A stretch of DNA of 64,000 nt, taken from positions 124,001-188,000 of the forward strand of contig NZ_ANAH02000017.1 of NCBI RefSeq assembly GCF_000335475.2, given 5' to 3'. Position numbers and translations under genes: made by a program. The notes beneath the pieces were generated by a model, which was not told where the DNA came from, did not search any database, and was given only the letters and a program-made list of their open reading frames with translations. Of this stretch, positions 27,387 to 36,065 are shown one piece after another. This stretch comes from Cystobacter fuscus DSM 2262 (GTDB lineage: Bacteria > Myxococcota > Myxococcia > Myxococcales > Myxococcaceae). Positions within the stretch are counted from its first letter, which is position 1. Every line of letters begins with the position of its first letter.

Positions 27387-28351
27387 GAAGGACGCCGCCT
27401 CAACAGGTTGAGCAGCCGGAGCGAGGAGGAGCGGCTGCCCTGGATTGTCCAGGGATCGATCTTGTCCCCGCCATTGGTGAACTGGGGCGAGAGCACGAAC
27501 ACCCGCACGCGCGCCTTCTCCATCATGGCGTGGAAGCGGGGCTCGCGCAGCAATCCTCCGCACGCGCGCAGCTGGGGCGAGGGCTGGAAGCAGTCGAGAT
27601 CCAGCGACAGCCAGTCCGCCTCCGTCACCCCGGGCCGCTCGAGCACCTGCCGCCAGTGCAGTGCCGCGGTGTCCACGAACCAGGGCACCAGGGTGGAGAA
27701 GCCCACGTCCCGGCCGCTCATCCGGGCGGTGGGCTCGGCCTTGGCCGTGGTGAAGAAGATGTCCTCCTCGGTGAGCACGGGCGTGGCGTCCGTGGGACGC
27801 TTGAGGCCCTCGAACAGCCGCCACCAGGTGGCCGCCTGCTGGGGCGTGCGCGACTCCAGGTAGCTGTCCTTGCACCAGTCCGAGTGCCGGTCCGCGTGGA
27901 AGAGCGAGCGCGGCAGCTCGCCCGTGGTGCGGTAGTGGTAGAGCGCCACGTCGAGCATGTGGTGATCGCGCAGCACGTAGTCCGTGCGTCCCGTCGCGTC
28001 CCGCATCACCCGGACGGTGCCCCGGAGCACCTCGTCCAGCTCCGCCGCGCCGAGCGCGTCACGCCACGCCGCTTCCTCGAAGAGGAGCTGCTGGCGGATG
28101 TAGGGCTGCTCTCCCGCGGAGCCGACCACGTCCTCCGGACCCGTCCACCGGTGCACCCGCTGCTCGAACCGCTCCGCCTCGCCTTCCTGGAGCACCTCGC
28201 GGATGACCTCGCGGATGTCCGAGCGGTGGCCCGGGCCGGGCACCGCCACGCGCACGCCACCCGGCTCGCGCGCGTCGTCCGCCACGGGCCGCAGCCGGAA
28301 GGCGTAGGCCGCGTCGGTGGGCTTCTTCCACTCGGAATACCGGATGAGCAC
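27383..28351 (-). CDS. UPF0489/peptide-arginase-like metalloprotein
   Basis: A 322-residue protein of the UPF0489 family, an arginase-fold group that includes the peptide arginases which turn Arg into ornithine in ribosomal peptides. Metal-site motifs are visible: HADRHSDW (Asp154, His156, Asp158) and SLDLDCFQP (Asp251, Asp253). It is coupled to the downstream ATPase by an ATGA overlap. No precursor peptide gene or other RiPP enzyme was found nearby, so the substrate may be a protein, a small guanidine compound, or the partner's target. Confidence is high for the fold family and low for the function. Confidence 0.75.
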   Translation of the reverse strand: MLIRYSEWKKPTDAAYAFRLRPVADDAREPGGVRVAVPGPGHRSDIREVIREVLQEGEAERFEQRVHRWTGPEDVVGSAGEQPYIRQQLLFEEAAWRDALGAAELDEVLRGTVRVMRDATGRTDYVLRDHHMLDVALYHYRTTGELPRSLFHADRHSDWCKDSYLESRTPQQAATWWRLFEGLKRPTDATPVLTEEDIFFTTAKAEPTARMSGRDVGFSTLVPWFVDTAALHWRQVLERPGVTEADWLSLDLDCFQPSPQLRACGGLLREPRFHAMMEKARVRVFVLSPQFTNGGDKIDPWTIQGSRSSSLRLLNLLRRRPS

Positions 28352-28399
28352 GGGCGCCTTTCCTCGGAGGTCGGTAGATGACCGGAAACACCGGCGCCG

Positions 28400-29161
28400 T
28401 CACGGAAATTGCAGATCCTCCAGCAGGGCCCGGTAGAGCCGGGGGCGCTCGGCGGTGAGGTAGAAGTGGTTGCCCGGGAACATCCTCGGGCGGAAGTCCG
28501 CGGTGGTCTGCTCTCCCCACTCGTGCACTTCCTGGGGACGGACCGTCGCGTCCTCGGTGGCGCCAAAGGACGACAGGGGCACGTCCAGGGGTGGCTCCGG
28601 CACGTACCGGTAGCTCTCGGCGAGGAAGAGATCCGCGCGCAGCGCGGGCAGCACCGTCTCGCGCACGTCCTCGCTGGTGAGCACCTCCCGGGGCGTGCCG
28701 AAGCGCAGGGCGATCTGCTCCAGGAACTCCGTGTCCGGCAGGTGGCTGATGGGGGGCGCGGCCCGGGGCCGCAGATGCAGCGCCGGGCAGGCGGACAGGA
28801 AGAGGCGCACGGGCATGGGGGCGCCCATCCGGCGCAGCGTCCGCGTCAGCTCGAAGGCGATGACGCCTCCGAAGCTGTGGCCGAAGAAGGCGAAGGGCCG
28901 CTCCTTGAGGAAGGGCAGCACGCGGCGCGCCAGTGTCTCGATGAGCGTGGGGAAGTCGGTGATGGGGGGCTCGGCGCGGCGCGTGGCCCGGCCCGGCAGC
29001 TCGATGGGGCACACCTCGATGGTGGCGGGCAATTGGGTGGTCCACAGCCGGTAGATGGAGGCGTCTCCTCCCGCGAAGTGGAAGCAGAACAGACGCAGGC
29101 TCGCCTGGGGACGCGGCTCGGGACAGGTCACCCAGCGGCGGTAGACGGGAGGGACGGACAT
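28400..29161 (-). CDS. Type II thioesterase (GrsT/alpha-beta hydrolase)
   Basis: A 253-residue thioesterase starting MSVPPVYRRWVT. Motifs are LRLFCFHFAGGDASIYRLW (the oxyanion-hole region), nucleophile Ser96 in FFGHSFGGV, and a C-terminal His in PGNHFYL. Type II thioesterases remove wrongly loaded acyl groups from NRPS and PKS carrier proteins. No such megasynthase lies in the window, so this one either serves a remote cluster or hydrolyses CoA esters. The frame is open for 240 bp upstream but reads as Arg/Pro-rich noise. It starts 338 bp from the divergent histidine kinase. Confidence 0.9.
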   Translation of the reverse strand: MSVPPVYRRWVTCPEPRPQASLRLFCFHFAGGDASIYRLWTTQLPATIEVCPIELPGRATRRAEPPITDFPTLIETLARRVLPFLKERPFAFFGHSFGGVIAFELTRTLRRMGAPMPVRLFLSACPALHLRPRAAPPISHLPDTEFLEQIALRFGTPREVLTSEDVRETVLPALRADLFLAESYRYVPEPPLDVPLSSFGATEDATVRPQEVHEWGEQTTADFRPRMFPGNHFYLTAERPRLYRALLEDLQFP

Positions 29162-29499
29162 GGGCGGAGGCCCATGCTGCGAAGGAGACGGGGGCCGCGT
29201 CAATCCCCGGCCCCCTCCTTCCTCCCGGGCGTGGCGTCTGAAGACGAAGCGCATGGCCTGTCGCCCCGCTGGCCCCACGAGGTCTCCGCCCCGGCTCGAG
29301 GGCGGTCTGTCCATGGCGGGACGTGCGAGTGATTGGTGGATGGGACGGGGGGACTCTCCCTCCCTGTGTCCGCTCGGTCGTGACCCCGGGTGCGGCCGCA
29401 TGAGAAGATTGTCCTCGGGGACGAGGATGAAGGGGGGCGTCTGAGCGTTGTGAAGAAAGAAGAAGGACGGATGCCCGCGCGGTTCGCGCGAGGTAGGCC
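29162..29499 (+). other. Intergenic region, divergent
   Basis: No gene is supported between the thioesterase and the histidine kinase. No sigma-54 or ECF-like promoter was seen, and the region is high in GC, with purine-rich AAGAAAGAAGAAGG near the kinase start. Confidence 0.5.
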
Positions 29500-31269
29500 A
29501 TGCTTGATATGCTTTCGCTCTCAGCCGAGCCCGGACATGACGCTCCCTCGCCTGATGCTTCCCGGTCCATGACGTCCTCTCGCTCCAATCCCTCGGAGGA
29601 GGTTCCGGCCTGCTCCACCCCTGTCTCCAAGGCCCGTGAGTCTCGCTCTCGGGAAGTCGTGCCCCTGGAGGAGGAGCACGAGCGCCTGCTCGCCCTGGCG
29701 GACGTGTCCTCCCAGATCTTCTGGACGAGCGCGGGGATCGAGAAGTCGGTGGGGGGTCTGCCAGGCTGGATGGACTTCACCGGGCAGCCCGCCGAGGCCC
29801 TGCGGGGCAGTGCGTGGCTGAACTTCGTCCATCCGGAGGATCGGCCCCATGTCGAGCAGGTCCTGGAGCGAGGTCAGGCCGAGCGCGCCGCCTTCTCCGT
29901 GTCCTTCCGGCTGCGCCGCTCGGACGGCCAGTACATCTGGATGTTGGGGCGGGCCGTCCCCCTGCTCGACGCGGAGGGCGGGGTGCGCGAGTGGGTGGGC
30001 ACCAGCACGAACATCCATGCCTATCGCCAGGCGCAGGAGCGCGCGTCCTTTCTCGCCCGGGCGGGTGAGTTGCTCTCCTCCTCGTTGGACTACGACGCCA
30101 CGCTCGCCGCGCTCGCCCGGCTCACGGTGCCCGCGCTCGCCGACTGGTGCATCCTGGACGTGCTGGGCCCGAACGGACAGTTCATCCGTGCCCAGGTGGT
30201 GTCGGCGGACCCGTCCCAGGAGTTCCTCGTCCAGGATGTGCGCGGACTCACCCCGCTGCCCCGCGACAATGCCTCCTATCCTCCCACGCTGGCGCTCCTG
30301 AAGGGCCGTGCCTCGCTGGTGCCGGACGTGACGGATGAGCTGTTGCGCCAGATGGCATGGGACGCGCAGCACCTCTCGATCCTGCGCCGCGCGGGCCTCC
30401 GCTCGTTGCTCACCGTGCCCCTGCTCGCCCATGGGCGCATCCTCGGGGCCCTCACCCTCACCCTGTCCACCCCGGGCCGCCGCTACGACGAGGAGGATCT
30501 GCGCTTCGCCCAGGAGCTCGCCCATCGCGCGGCGCTCTCGGTGGACAACGCCCGGCTCTACCGCGAGGCCCGGGAGGCCATCCGCCTGCGCGACGAGTTC
30601 CTCTCCGTCGCCAGCCACGAGCTCAAGACGCCCCTGACGCCCCTGAGCCTCAAGTTGCAATCGCTCGAGCGCTCCGCCGAGGCCCATCCCGACTCGTCCC
30701 TGGCGCCCCTGGTGCGCTCCACCGTTCAGGCGGGGCGGCAGCAGTTGCGCAAGCTCACCACGTTGATGAATGGTCTGCTGGACGTCTCGCTCATCGCCTC
30801 GGGCTGCGTCGAGCTGCGGCGCGAGCAGGTGGATCTGCTCTCCGTGGTGCGTCAGGTGGTCGCCCGGCTCACGCCGCGCGCCAGCAAGTTCCAGGCCCCC
30901 CTGATCGTCGAGGCCGACTCCCCGGTCGTCGGCCAGTGGGATCGCTCCCGGTTGGAGCAGGTGGTGACCCACCTGCTGGACAACGCGCTGAAGTACGGGG
31001 CGGGCGCGCCCGTGGTCATTCGCGTGACGGTGGACGACGGGTTCGCGCGCCTGTCGGTGCGGGACAAGGGCATCGGCATCGCGCCGGAAGAGTCCCGCCG
31101 CATCTTCGAGCGCTATGCCCGCGCGGTGTCCGAGCGCAATTATGGAGGCTTGGGCCTGGGGCTCTACATCACCCGCGCCATCGTGGAGGCCGAGGGGGGC
31201 CGAGTGCGTGTGCACAGCGCGCTCGGCCAGGGCGCGACCTTCGTGGTGGAGTTGCCGCTGCGCACGTGA
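29500..31269 (+). CDS. PAS-GAF sensor histidine kinase
   Basis: A 589-residue soluble kinase. A PAS domain at about 60-180 ends in a PAC-type strand (VGTSTNIHAYRQAQE). A GAF domain follows (about 185-350: ADWCILDVLGPNG to RRAGLRSLLTVPLL). The HisKA phosphoacceptor is His373 in VASHELKTPL. The HATPase_c has HLLDNALKYG (N box), DKGIGIAPEESRRIFERY (G1/F box) and GLGLGLYI (G2). There is no transmembrane segment and no receiver. Start 29500 follows GAGGTAG. No response regulator is adjacent, so it is an orphan kinase, as is common in myxobacteria. Confidence 0.92.
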   Translation: MLDMLSLSAEPGHDAPSPDASRSMTSSRSNPSEEVPACSTPVSKARESRSREVVPLEEEHERLLALADVSSQIFWTSAGIEKSVGGLPGWMDFTGQPAEALRGSAWLNFVHPEDRPHVEQVLERGQAERAAFSVSFRLRRSDGQYIWMLGRAVPLLDAEGGVREWVGTSTNIHAYRQAQERASFLARAGELLSSSLDYDATLAALARLTVPALADWCILDVLGPNGQFIRAQVVSADPSQEFLVQDVRGLTPLPRDNASYPPTLALLKGRASLVPDVTDELLRQMAWDAQHLSILRRAGLRSLLTVPLLAHGRILGALTLTLSTPGRRYDEEDLRFAQELAHRAALSVDNARLYREAREAIRLRDEFLSVASHELKTPLTPLSLKLQSLERSAEAHPDSSLAPLVRSTVQAGRQQLRKLTTLMNGLLDVSLIASGCVELRREQVDLLSVVRQVVARLTPRASKFQAPLIVEADSPVVGQWDRSRLEQVVTHLLDNALKYGAGAPVVIRVTVDDGFARLSVRDKGIGIAPEESRRIFERYARAVSERNYGGLGLGLYITRAIVEAEGGRVRVHSALGQGATFVVELPLRT

Positions 31270-31446
31270 ACCTCCCGGGGAAGTCCATGCCGCTCGCCCG
31301 CCTGGTGCCAGAGGGAGCGGACATGGGCCTTCCATCCGGTGTGGAGGGGGCCTCGGGGCGCTCCCAGGGAGAGGCGCGGGAGAAGCGGCCGGGGTGTCTG
31401 GCGAGGGCAGGGAGGCGTGTGCAGGTTGGTGGGGCGGAGGAGGCTC

Positions 31447-32118
31447 GTGCCCAAGGCAATCATCTTCGAGGTGGATGGGACGCTGGTGGACTCCAATGTG
31501 CTGCGCGCGCGGGCCTGGCAGGAGTCGCTGGCGCGCTATGGTGTCCAGGTGCGGCTGCCGCGGGTGCTCGCGCAGCTGGGTCGCGAGGGAGACCGGTTCC
31601 TGTCCGCCCTGCTCTCGGAGGAGGACTACCTGCGCCACGCGGATGAGCTGACGAGCTATCACCGGGCGCTCTTCCACGAGGAGTACGTCTCGCGCGTGCG
31701 GCCCTTCCTGGGCGTCACCGAGCTGCTCCAGCGCCTGCGGGACGAGGGCTGGCGCATCGCCCTGGCCTCCAGCGCGGAGCCCGACGAGCTGGAGCACTAC
31801 ATCGAGCTGCTCGGGGTGGCGGACCTCATCGACGCGCGCACCACGGACGCGGAGGTGGAAGGCCACCGGTTGAACGAGGAGATTCCCGCGGAGGCCATCC
31901 GCCTGTTGGGGCTGGATGGCACCGACGAGGCGCTCACGGTGTCCGCGCTGCCCCATGACATCGAGGGCGCCGTGCGCCTGGGCCTGCGCTGCCTGGGGCT
32001 GGTGTGCGGGGGCTTCTCGGAGGAGGACCTGCGGGGCGCCGGGGCGATGGCCGTCTTCGGCTCGCCGCAGGATCTGCTCGCGCGCTACGCCGAGTCGCCC
32101 CTGGCCACGGAGCCCTGA
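31447..32118 (+). CDS. HAD-fold protein lacking catalytic residues
   Basis: A 223-residue protein starting at GTG 31447 behind GGAGGAGG. Fold and order match the beta-phosphoglucomutase/phosphoglycolate phosphatase branch of HAD hydrolases: an AIIFEVDGTLVDS opening, a helical cap, IALASSAEPDELEHYI (motif II), and a C-terminal GLVCGGFSEEDL. Motif I should be DxDGT but the nucleophile is Glu8. The motif III Lys position reads GHRLNEEIP, and motif IV GD reads SALPHD. Three of four catalytic sites are therefore changed, which points to a ligand-binding or scaffold protein. The frame is intact, so it is under selection and not a simple pseudogene. Confidence 0.82.
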   Translation: MPKAIIFEVDGTLVDSNVLRARAWQESLARYGVQVRLPRVLAQLGREGDRFLSALLSEEDYLRHADELTSYHRALFHEEYVSRVRPFLGVTELLQRLRDEGWRIALASSAEPDELEHYIELLGVADLIDARTTDAEVEGHRLNEEIPAEAIRLLGLDGTDEALTVSALPHDIEGAVRLGLRCLGLVCGGFSEEDLRGAGAMAVFGSPQDLLARYAESPLATEP

Positions 32119-32151
32119 GCGGGGCTCCGGGGGGGGCGGGCGCAGGACGGC

Positions 32152-33150
32152 TCACGCGGCCTTGGCGGGCTCGTCCGGGAGCTTCAGCGAGCCCTTACCC
32201 GAGTCGCCCGAGCGCGTCATGCGGCTGTAGAGCGACAGGGTCGGGTCGAAGAGGAACTTGAGCCACAGCGCCGTCCACGAGCGGTGGGAGTGCAGCGTGT
32301 CGTAGTACTCGGGGGCGATCTTCTTCACCTGGGGCAGGCGCGTCCAGGGCACGCGCATCACGTCGTGGTGCTCGTTGTGGTAGCCCACGTTGAACGCCAC
32401 CCAGTTGAGCGGGCCGTAGTACGAGTACGTCTCCTGCGGCGGCTTGACGAGGTAGTGCTCCTGGATCCACCGCGCGCCCAGCGGGTGCAGGCCGATGGCG
32501 AAGATGGAGGAGAGGAACATGAAGGCGAGCGCGCGCGGCCCCATCAGCGCGTAGCTGCCGCCGATGAAGGCCAGCTGCACGGCGAGGTTGGCGATGTACC
32601 ACCCGTCGAAGAAGGGCACGCGTTTGAGCCGCTGCACGCGCAGCGCCTGGAAGGCCCAGAAGTTGAGCATCCAGAACGCCTTGCCGAAGAACGTGTTGCC
32701 GATGACCTTCGCCTCGAAGGGCGAGGCCAGGTCCGCGTCCAGCTCCAGGTCCCCTTGGAAGCGGTGATGGATGAGGTGGTACTTGCGGAAGGAGATGGCC
32801 GCCGGGAAGAGGATGGGCAGGTTGGCGAAGATCTGCAGGAGGGCGTTGGCGCGAGGGGCCTTGAAGACGAGGTTGTGGGTGCACTCGTGGATGAGCACCC
32901 ACAGGCCGTGGTCCAGGAAGGCGCCAACGAACCACGCGGCGGCGAGCAGCGCCCACCAGGGCGAGTCGCGCAGGGCCCAGGCGAGGCCCACCTGACCCGC
33001 CACCAGCAACAGCACGAAGGCGGCGGTGATGGGGGTCGGGCCGCACAGATCCTTGAGTTCGGGGTGGGCACGCAGGATGGTGCGAGCCCGCTCCAGGTGG
33101 GGCTCCTTCTCCGTGCTACGGAAAAACTCCAGGGGGCGCGGCTGACTCAA
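32152..33150 (-). CDS. Sphingolipid delta-4 desaturase-like membrane enzyme
   Basis: A 332-residue fatty acid desaturase of the DES1 type. Its His boxes are IHECTHNLVF, HLIHHRFQGD and NVGYHNEHHD; the last form, with NVGYHNEHHD, is characteristic of eukaryotic dihydroceramide delta-4 desaturases. The best start is TTG 33150 behind AAAGGA, giving LSQPRPLEFFRSTEKEPH as in that family's N-terminus; an ATG at 33216 would add 22 unlike residues. Myxobacteria do make sphingolipids, so a ceramide or long-chain-base role is plausible. The gene converges on the HAD gene and diverges from the patatin gene. Confidence 0.85.
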   Translation of the reverse strand: MSQPRPLEFFRSTEKEPHLERARTILRAHPELKDLCGPTPITAAFVLLLVAGQVGLAWALRDSPWWALLAAAWFVGAFLDHGLWVLIHECTHNLVFKAPRANALLQIFANLPILFPAAISFRKYHLIHHRFQGDLELDADLASPFEAKVIGNTFFGKAFWMLNFWAFQALRVQRLKRVPFFDGWYIANLAVQLAFIGGSYALMGPRALAFMFLSSIFAIGLHPLGARWIQEHYLVKPPQETYSYYGPLNWVAFNVGYHNEHHDVMRVPWTRLPQVKKIAPEYYDTLHSHRSWTALWLKFLFDPTLSLYSRMTRSGDSGKGSLKLPDEPAKAA

Positions 33151-33305
33151 AGGGGTTCCTTTCGCTCGGGCGAAAACGGGCGCGCAGCTTCGCACACCGC
33201 TCCCGCTCGACGCCATGCGGCAATTCGTGGGATGCCTTGCCCCCCTCCTCCTCTGACGACCATGTTTCCATCTCCAACCCCTCTCCAGTTTTTCTTGGTG
33301 GGTCC

Positions 33306-34367
33306 ATGAGTTCGAGCCTCACCCTGCGCGCCGGTCCGGATGCCGTGCGACTGATTCGTGAACGGGGACTGCGCGTGGAGGACATCGACGTGGTGGCGGG
33401 TGCCTCGGGCGGACCGCGCTGGCTGGTGCTGGCCGGGTTGGATCGCATGCTCTTTGGCGACTTCTTCCGCGCGCGCACCCGTCCGCTCCACCTGATTGGC
33501 TCGTCCATCGGCAGCTGGCGCCTGTGCTGCCTCGCCCAGAACGAGCCCGTCGCGGCCCTGGGGCGCTTCGCCGAGGCGTACATCACCCAGCGCTACCCGC
33601 CCAATCCCTCCGCCGCACTGGTGAGCACCACCAGCCGGGGCGTCGTGGACGCCATCGTGGGCACCGACGGCGAGACCCAGATTCTCGGCCACCCCTGGGC
33701 GCGGTTGCACGTGCTGACCAACCGGTGCCGGGGCCTGTCCGCCAGCGAGCAGCGTCACCTGCAGACGCTGGGGCTCACCCTGAGCGCCCTGGGCAACCTG
33801 GTGAGCCGCCGCACCCTGGGGCTTCAAATCGAGCGGGTCATCTTCCACAGCGCCGGAGACACCAGCCCCTTCCGGGGCCTCAAGGATCTGCCCTCCGTGC
33901 ACCTGCCCCTGACGCGCGAGAACCTGCGGCCCGCGCTGCTGGCCTCGGGCTCCATTCCCCTGGCCATGAGCGGGGTGCGCATCGACGGCGCCGGGCCCGG
34001 GGTCCATCGCGACGGTGGGATTCTCGACTACCACCCGGACCTGGACTTCGGCGTGGGCGAGGGGCTGGTGCTCTACCCCCACTTCTACCCCTACCTCGTG
34101 CCCGGCTACTTCGACAGCGCGCTCTTGTGGCGCCGGGCCGGGCCCGCCAACTTCCGCCGGGCCCTGCTGCTCTCCCCGTCGCCGGAGTTCGTCGCGCGCC
34201 TGCCCTTCGGGAAGATCCCCGACCTGGATGACTTCTACCGCCTGTCCGACGCGGAGCGGATGCGCGCCTGGCGCCAGGTGCTGAGCGAAAGCGAGCGCAT
34301 GGGTGACGAGCTGCGCGAGTTGCTGGCCACCGGAAGGCTCGCCGAGCGCCTCCAACCCCTGCGCTGA
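33306..34367 (+). CDS. Patatin-like phospholipase
   Basis: A 353-residue patatin-family lipid hydrolase. The oxyanion loop VAGASGGPRW comes first (about 35-45), the nucleophile elbow is LIGSSIGSW (Ser67, GxSxG form), and the catalytic Asp is in HRDGGILDYHP (Asp236). Start ATG 33306 removes a Ser/Pro-rich leader that looks non-coding. There is no signal peptide. It would cleave phospholipid acyl esters. It is divergent from the sphingolipid-type desaturase across 155 bp, suggesting but not proving a common membrane-lipid theme. Confidence 0.87.
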   Translation: MSSSLTLRAGPDAVRLIRERGLRVEDIDVVAGASGGPRWLVLAGLDRMLFGDFFRARTRPLHLIGSSIGSWRLCCLAQNEPVAALGRFAEAYITQRYPPNPSAALVSTTSRGVVDAIVGTDGETQILGHPWARLHVLTNRCRGLSASEQRHLQTLGLTLSALGNLVSRRTLGLQIERVIFHSAGDTSPFRGLKDLPSVHLPLTRENLRPALLASGSIPLAMSGVRIDGAGPGVHRDGGILDYHPDLDFGVGEGLVLYPHFYPYLVPGYFDSALLWRRAGPANFRRALLLSPSPEFVARLPFGKIPDLDDFYRLSDAERMRAWRQVLSESERMGDELRELLATGRLAERLQPLR

Positions 34368-34514
34368 GCGCGGACAGGGGGTGGTAGGACCTCGAACCAA
34401 GTGTGTGTGCTGGGGCCCCTTTTCCAGGAAGCCACACCCTGGTGATAGCTTTACAGGTACACGCGCCTGCATGCCGCCTGGGCTCGTCGTCCCCGCTGTC
34501 CTCGAGATTCATTC

Positions 34515-35153
34515 ATGCGCCAGTCCGCTTCCCGTTCGACTCGTGGCTTCACGCTCATCGAGCTGATGATCGTCGTGGCCATCATCGGAATCCTCGCCGC
34601 GGTCGCCATTCCGAACTTCATCAAGTTCCAGGCCCGCGCCAAGCAGGCGGAAGCCAAGTCCAATCTGAGGACGTGGTTCGTCGGCCAGCGCGCCTACCAG
34701 CAGGAGAAGGGCACCTACTCGGAGTTCTCGACGACGATCGGCTTCTCGCCGGAGCGAGGCAACCGCTACGCCTACTACTTCGCGCAGAACCAGCAGTGCG
34801 AGCAGCGCGGGGCCTCGGGGATCTCCATTCCCAAGGACGCCAACTGCATCTCCGTGGACGAGGCGAAGTTCAAGGTGGCGAGCGCCCAGCCCGCCTTCGT
34901 GCCCATCTCCTTCTCCTGGAACGAGGGAAGCGGGGGCGATCCCAAGTCGCCGGGCATGTCGGGACCCTGCCCGGGCTGCAACATCGACGCGTTCGCGGCG
35001 GGTGACATCGACGGCGATACCGGGGGCGTGGACACCTGGCACATCGCCACCAAGGACGCGAAGCTGAGCACGGCCCCGTGTGGCAACGAGGAGCTGCTCG
35101 TCATCGCGGGCGTGCCGCTCAACACCTACAACGACGTGGAGTGCGACAAGTAG
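34515..35153 (+). CDS. pilA: Type IV pilin, PilA-like
   Basis: A 212-residue prepilin. The class III leader MRQSASRSTRG is followed by the cleavage site before Phe12 and then FTLIELMIVVAIIGILAAVA, with the conserved Glu at +5 (Glu16). The mature part starts its globular head with ERGNRYAYYFA and ends LNTYNDVECDK; both stretches echo Myxococcus PilA. PilA is extended and retracted for S-motility and senses exopolysaccharide. No pilus-assembly gene is adjacent, so this is a paralogue or a displaced major pilin. The Shine-Dalgarno is weak, and no sigma-54 site was seen upstream although the Myxococcus pilA promoter is sigma-54 dependent. Confidence 0.88.
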   Translation: MRQSASRSTRGFTLIELMIVVAIIGILAAVAIPNFIKFQARAKQAEAKSNLRTWFVGQRAYQQEKGTYSEFSTTIGFSPERGNRYAYYFAQNQQCEQRGASGISIPKDANCISVDEAKFKVASAQPAFVPISFSWNEGSGGDPKSPGMSGPCPGCNIDAFAAGDIDGDTGGVDTWHIATKDAKLSTAPCGNEELLVIAGVPLNTYNDVECDK

Positions 35154-35180
35154 CCCGGCCGCGCCGCGTGCCCGGGCGGC

Positions 35181-35993
35181 TCAGCGCTCGGGCCGGTACA
35201 TGGCGGCGGTGCGTTGGGCGAGCAGGCCGCGCGGCAGGAGCCTCGCGGCCAGCGCCAGCGTCTGGTTGATGAGTCCGGGGACGGACAGCTCCTTGCGTTG
35301 GACGAAGGCGCGCACGGCGTGCGTGGCGCACTGCGCGGCCGTCATCACTCCCAGGTCTCCCGCCTTGAAGCGCCGCGACAGCCCGGAGTTCTCCAGCAGC
35401 TCGGTGGAGATGCCGCCCGGGGCGAAGACGGTGACGGACACGCCCGTGTGCCGCAGCTCCTGCGCCAGCGCCTGCCCATAGCTGAGGATGAAGGCCTTGG
35501 TGCCGCTGTAGGCCGCCTGGTACGGCACGGGGATGAACGCCGCCACGCTGGAGATGAGCATCAGCCCGGCCGCGCCGCCGCGCGCCTGCTCGACCAGGTG
35601 GGGCAGCAGCAGGCTCGACAGGCGCACCATGCTGGTGACGTTGGTGTTGAGCAGGGCCTGGAACGCGTCCCAGTCCAGCTTCATGGCCTCACCCCAGTAG
35701 GTGACGCCCGCGTTGAGGATGGCGCCGTGGAGCACGCGCTCCCGGGTGGCCTCGGCGAAGACGCGCTCCACGTCGTCGGGGCGCGACAGGTCCGCCACGA
35801 TGAAGGCGGCCTGGACGCCATGTTTCGTGCGCAGCTCCTCGCACAGGGCTTCCAGCCGATCCTTGCGCCGCGCCACCAGGAGCACGTTGCCTCCGTGATC
35901 CCTGGCGATGGCGCGGGCCATTTCCAATCCCAGCCCCGAAGAAGCCCCGGTGACGAGTGTCCACCGGGACCGCGGGTCGATCGTCCGATTCAT
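35181..35993 (-). CDS. Short-chain dehydrogenase/reductase
   Basis: A 270-residue classical SDR. The cofactor motif is TGASSGLG, then LNAG, an active-site Ser in ISSVAAF, and catalytic Tyr/Lys in AYSGTKAF. The basic VARRKDRLEAL after strand 2 suggests NADP preference. ATG 35993 is preferred to a GTG 9 bp upstream. Such SDRs commonly reduce ketones or fatty acyl intermediates. It is convergent with the pilin gene and has no clear operon partner. Confidence 0.88.
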   Translation of the reverse strand: MNRTIDPRSRWTLVTGASSGLGLEMARAIARDHGGNVLLVARRKDRLEALCEELRTKHGVQAAFIVADLSRPDDVERVFAEATRERVLHGAILNAGVTYWGEAMKLDWDAFQALLNTNVTSMVRLSSLLLPHLVEQARGGAAGLMLISSVAAFIPVPYQAAYSGTKAFILSYGQALAQELRHTGVSVTVFAPGGISTELLENSGLSRRFKAGDLGVMTAAQCATHAVRAFVQRKELSVPGLINQTLALAARLLPRGLLAQRTAAMYRPER

Positions 35994-36065
35994 GCGCCGC
36001 ACCCTATCCGCCTTCCCCTCCGGGATGTTGGGCGGACTCGTGCGCGGCGGCCCCGGACGGGGGAC

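Noticed and set aside
26079-28400. A precursor peptide gene near the peptide-arginase-like gene
   Set aside because: Gaps around the pair are under 60 bp, and no small Arg-containing leader-core gene was found.
28400-29401. Thioesterase start at 29401
   Set aside because: The added 80 residues are Arg/Pro-rich and outside the family; the domain begins at MSVPP (29161).
35153-35177. GCCCGG/CCGGGC inverted repeat between the pilin and SDR genes
   Set aside because: Only 6 bp with a long loop in GC-rich DNA; not enough to call a terminator.
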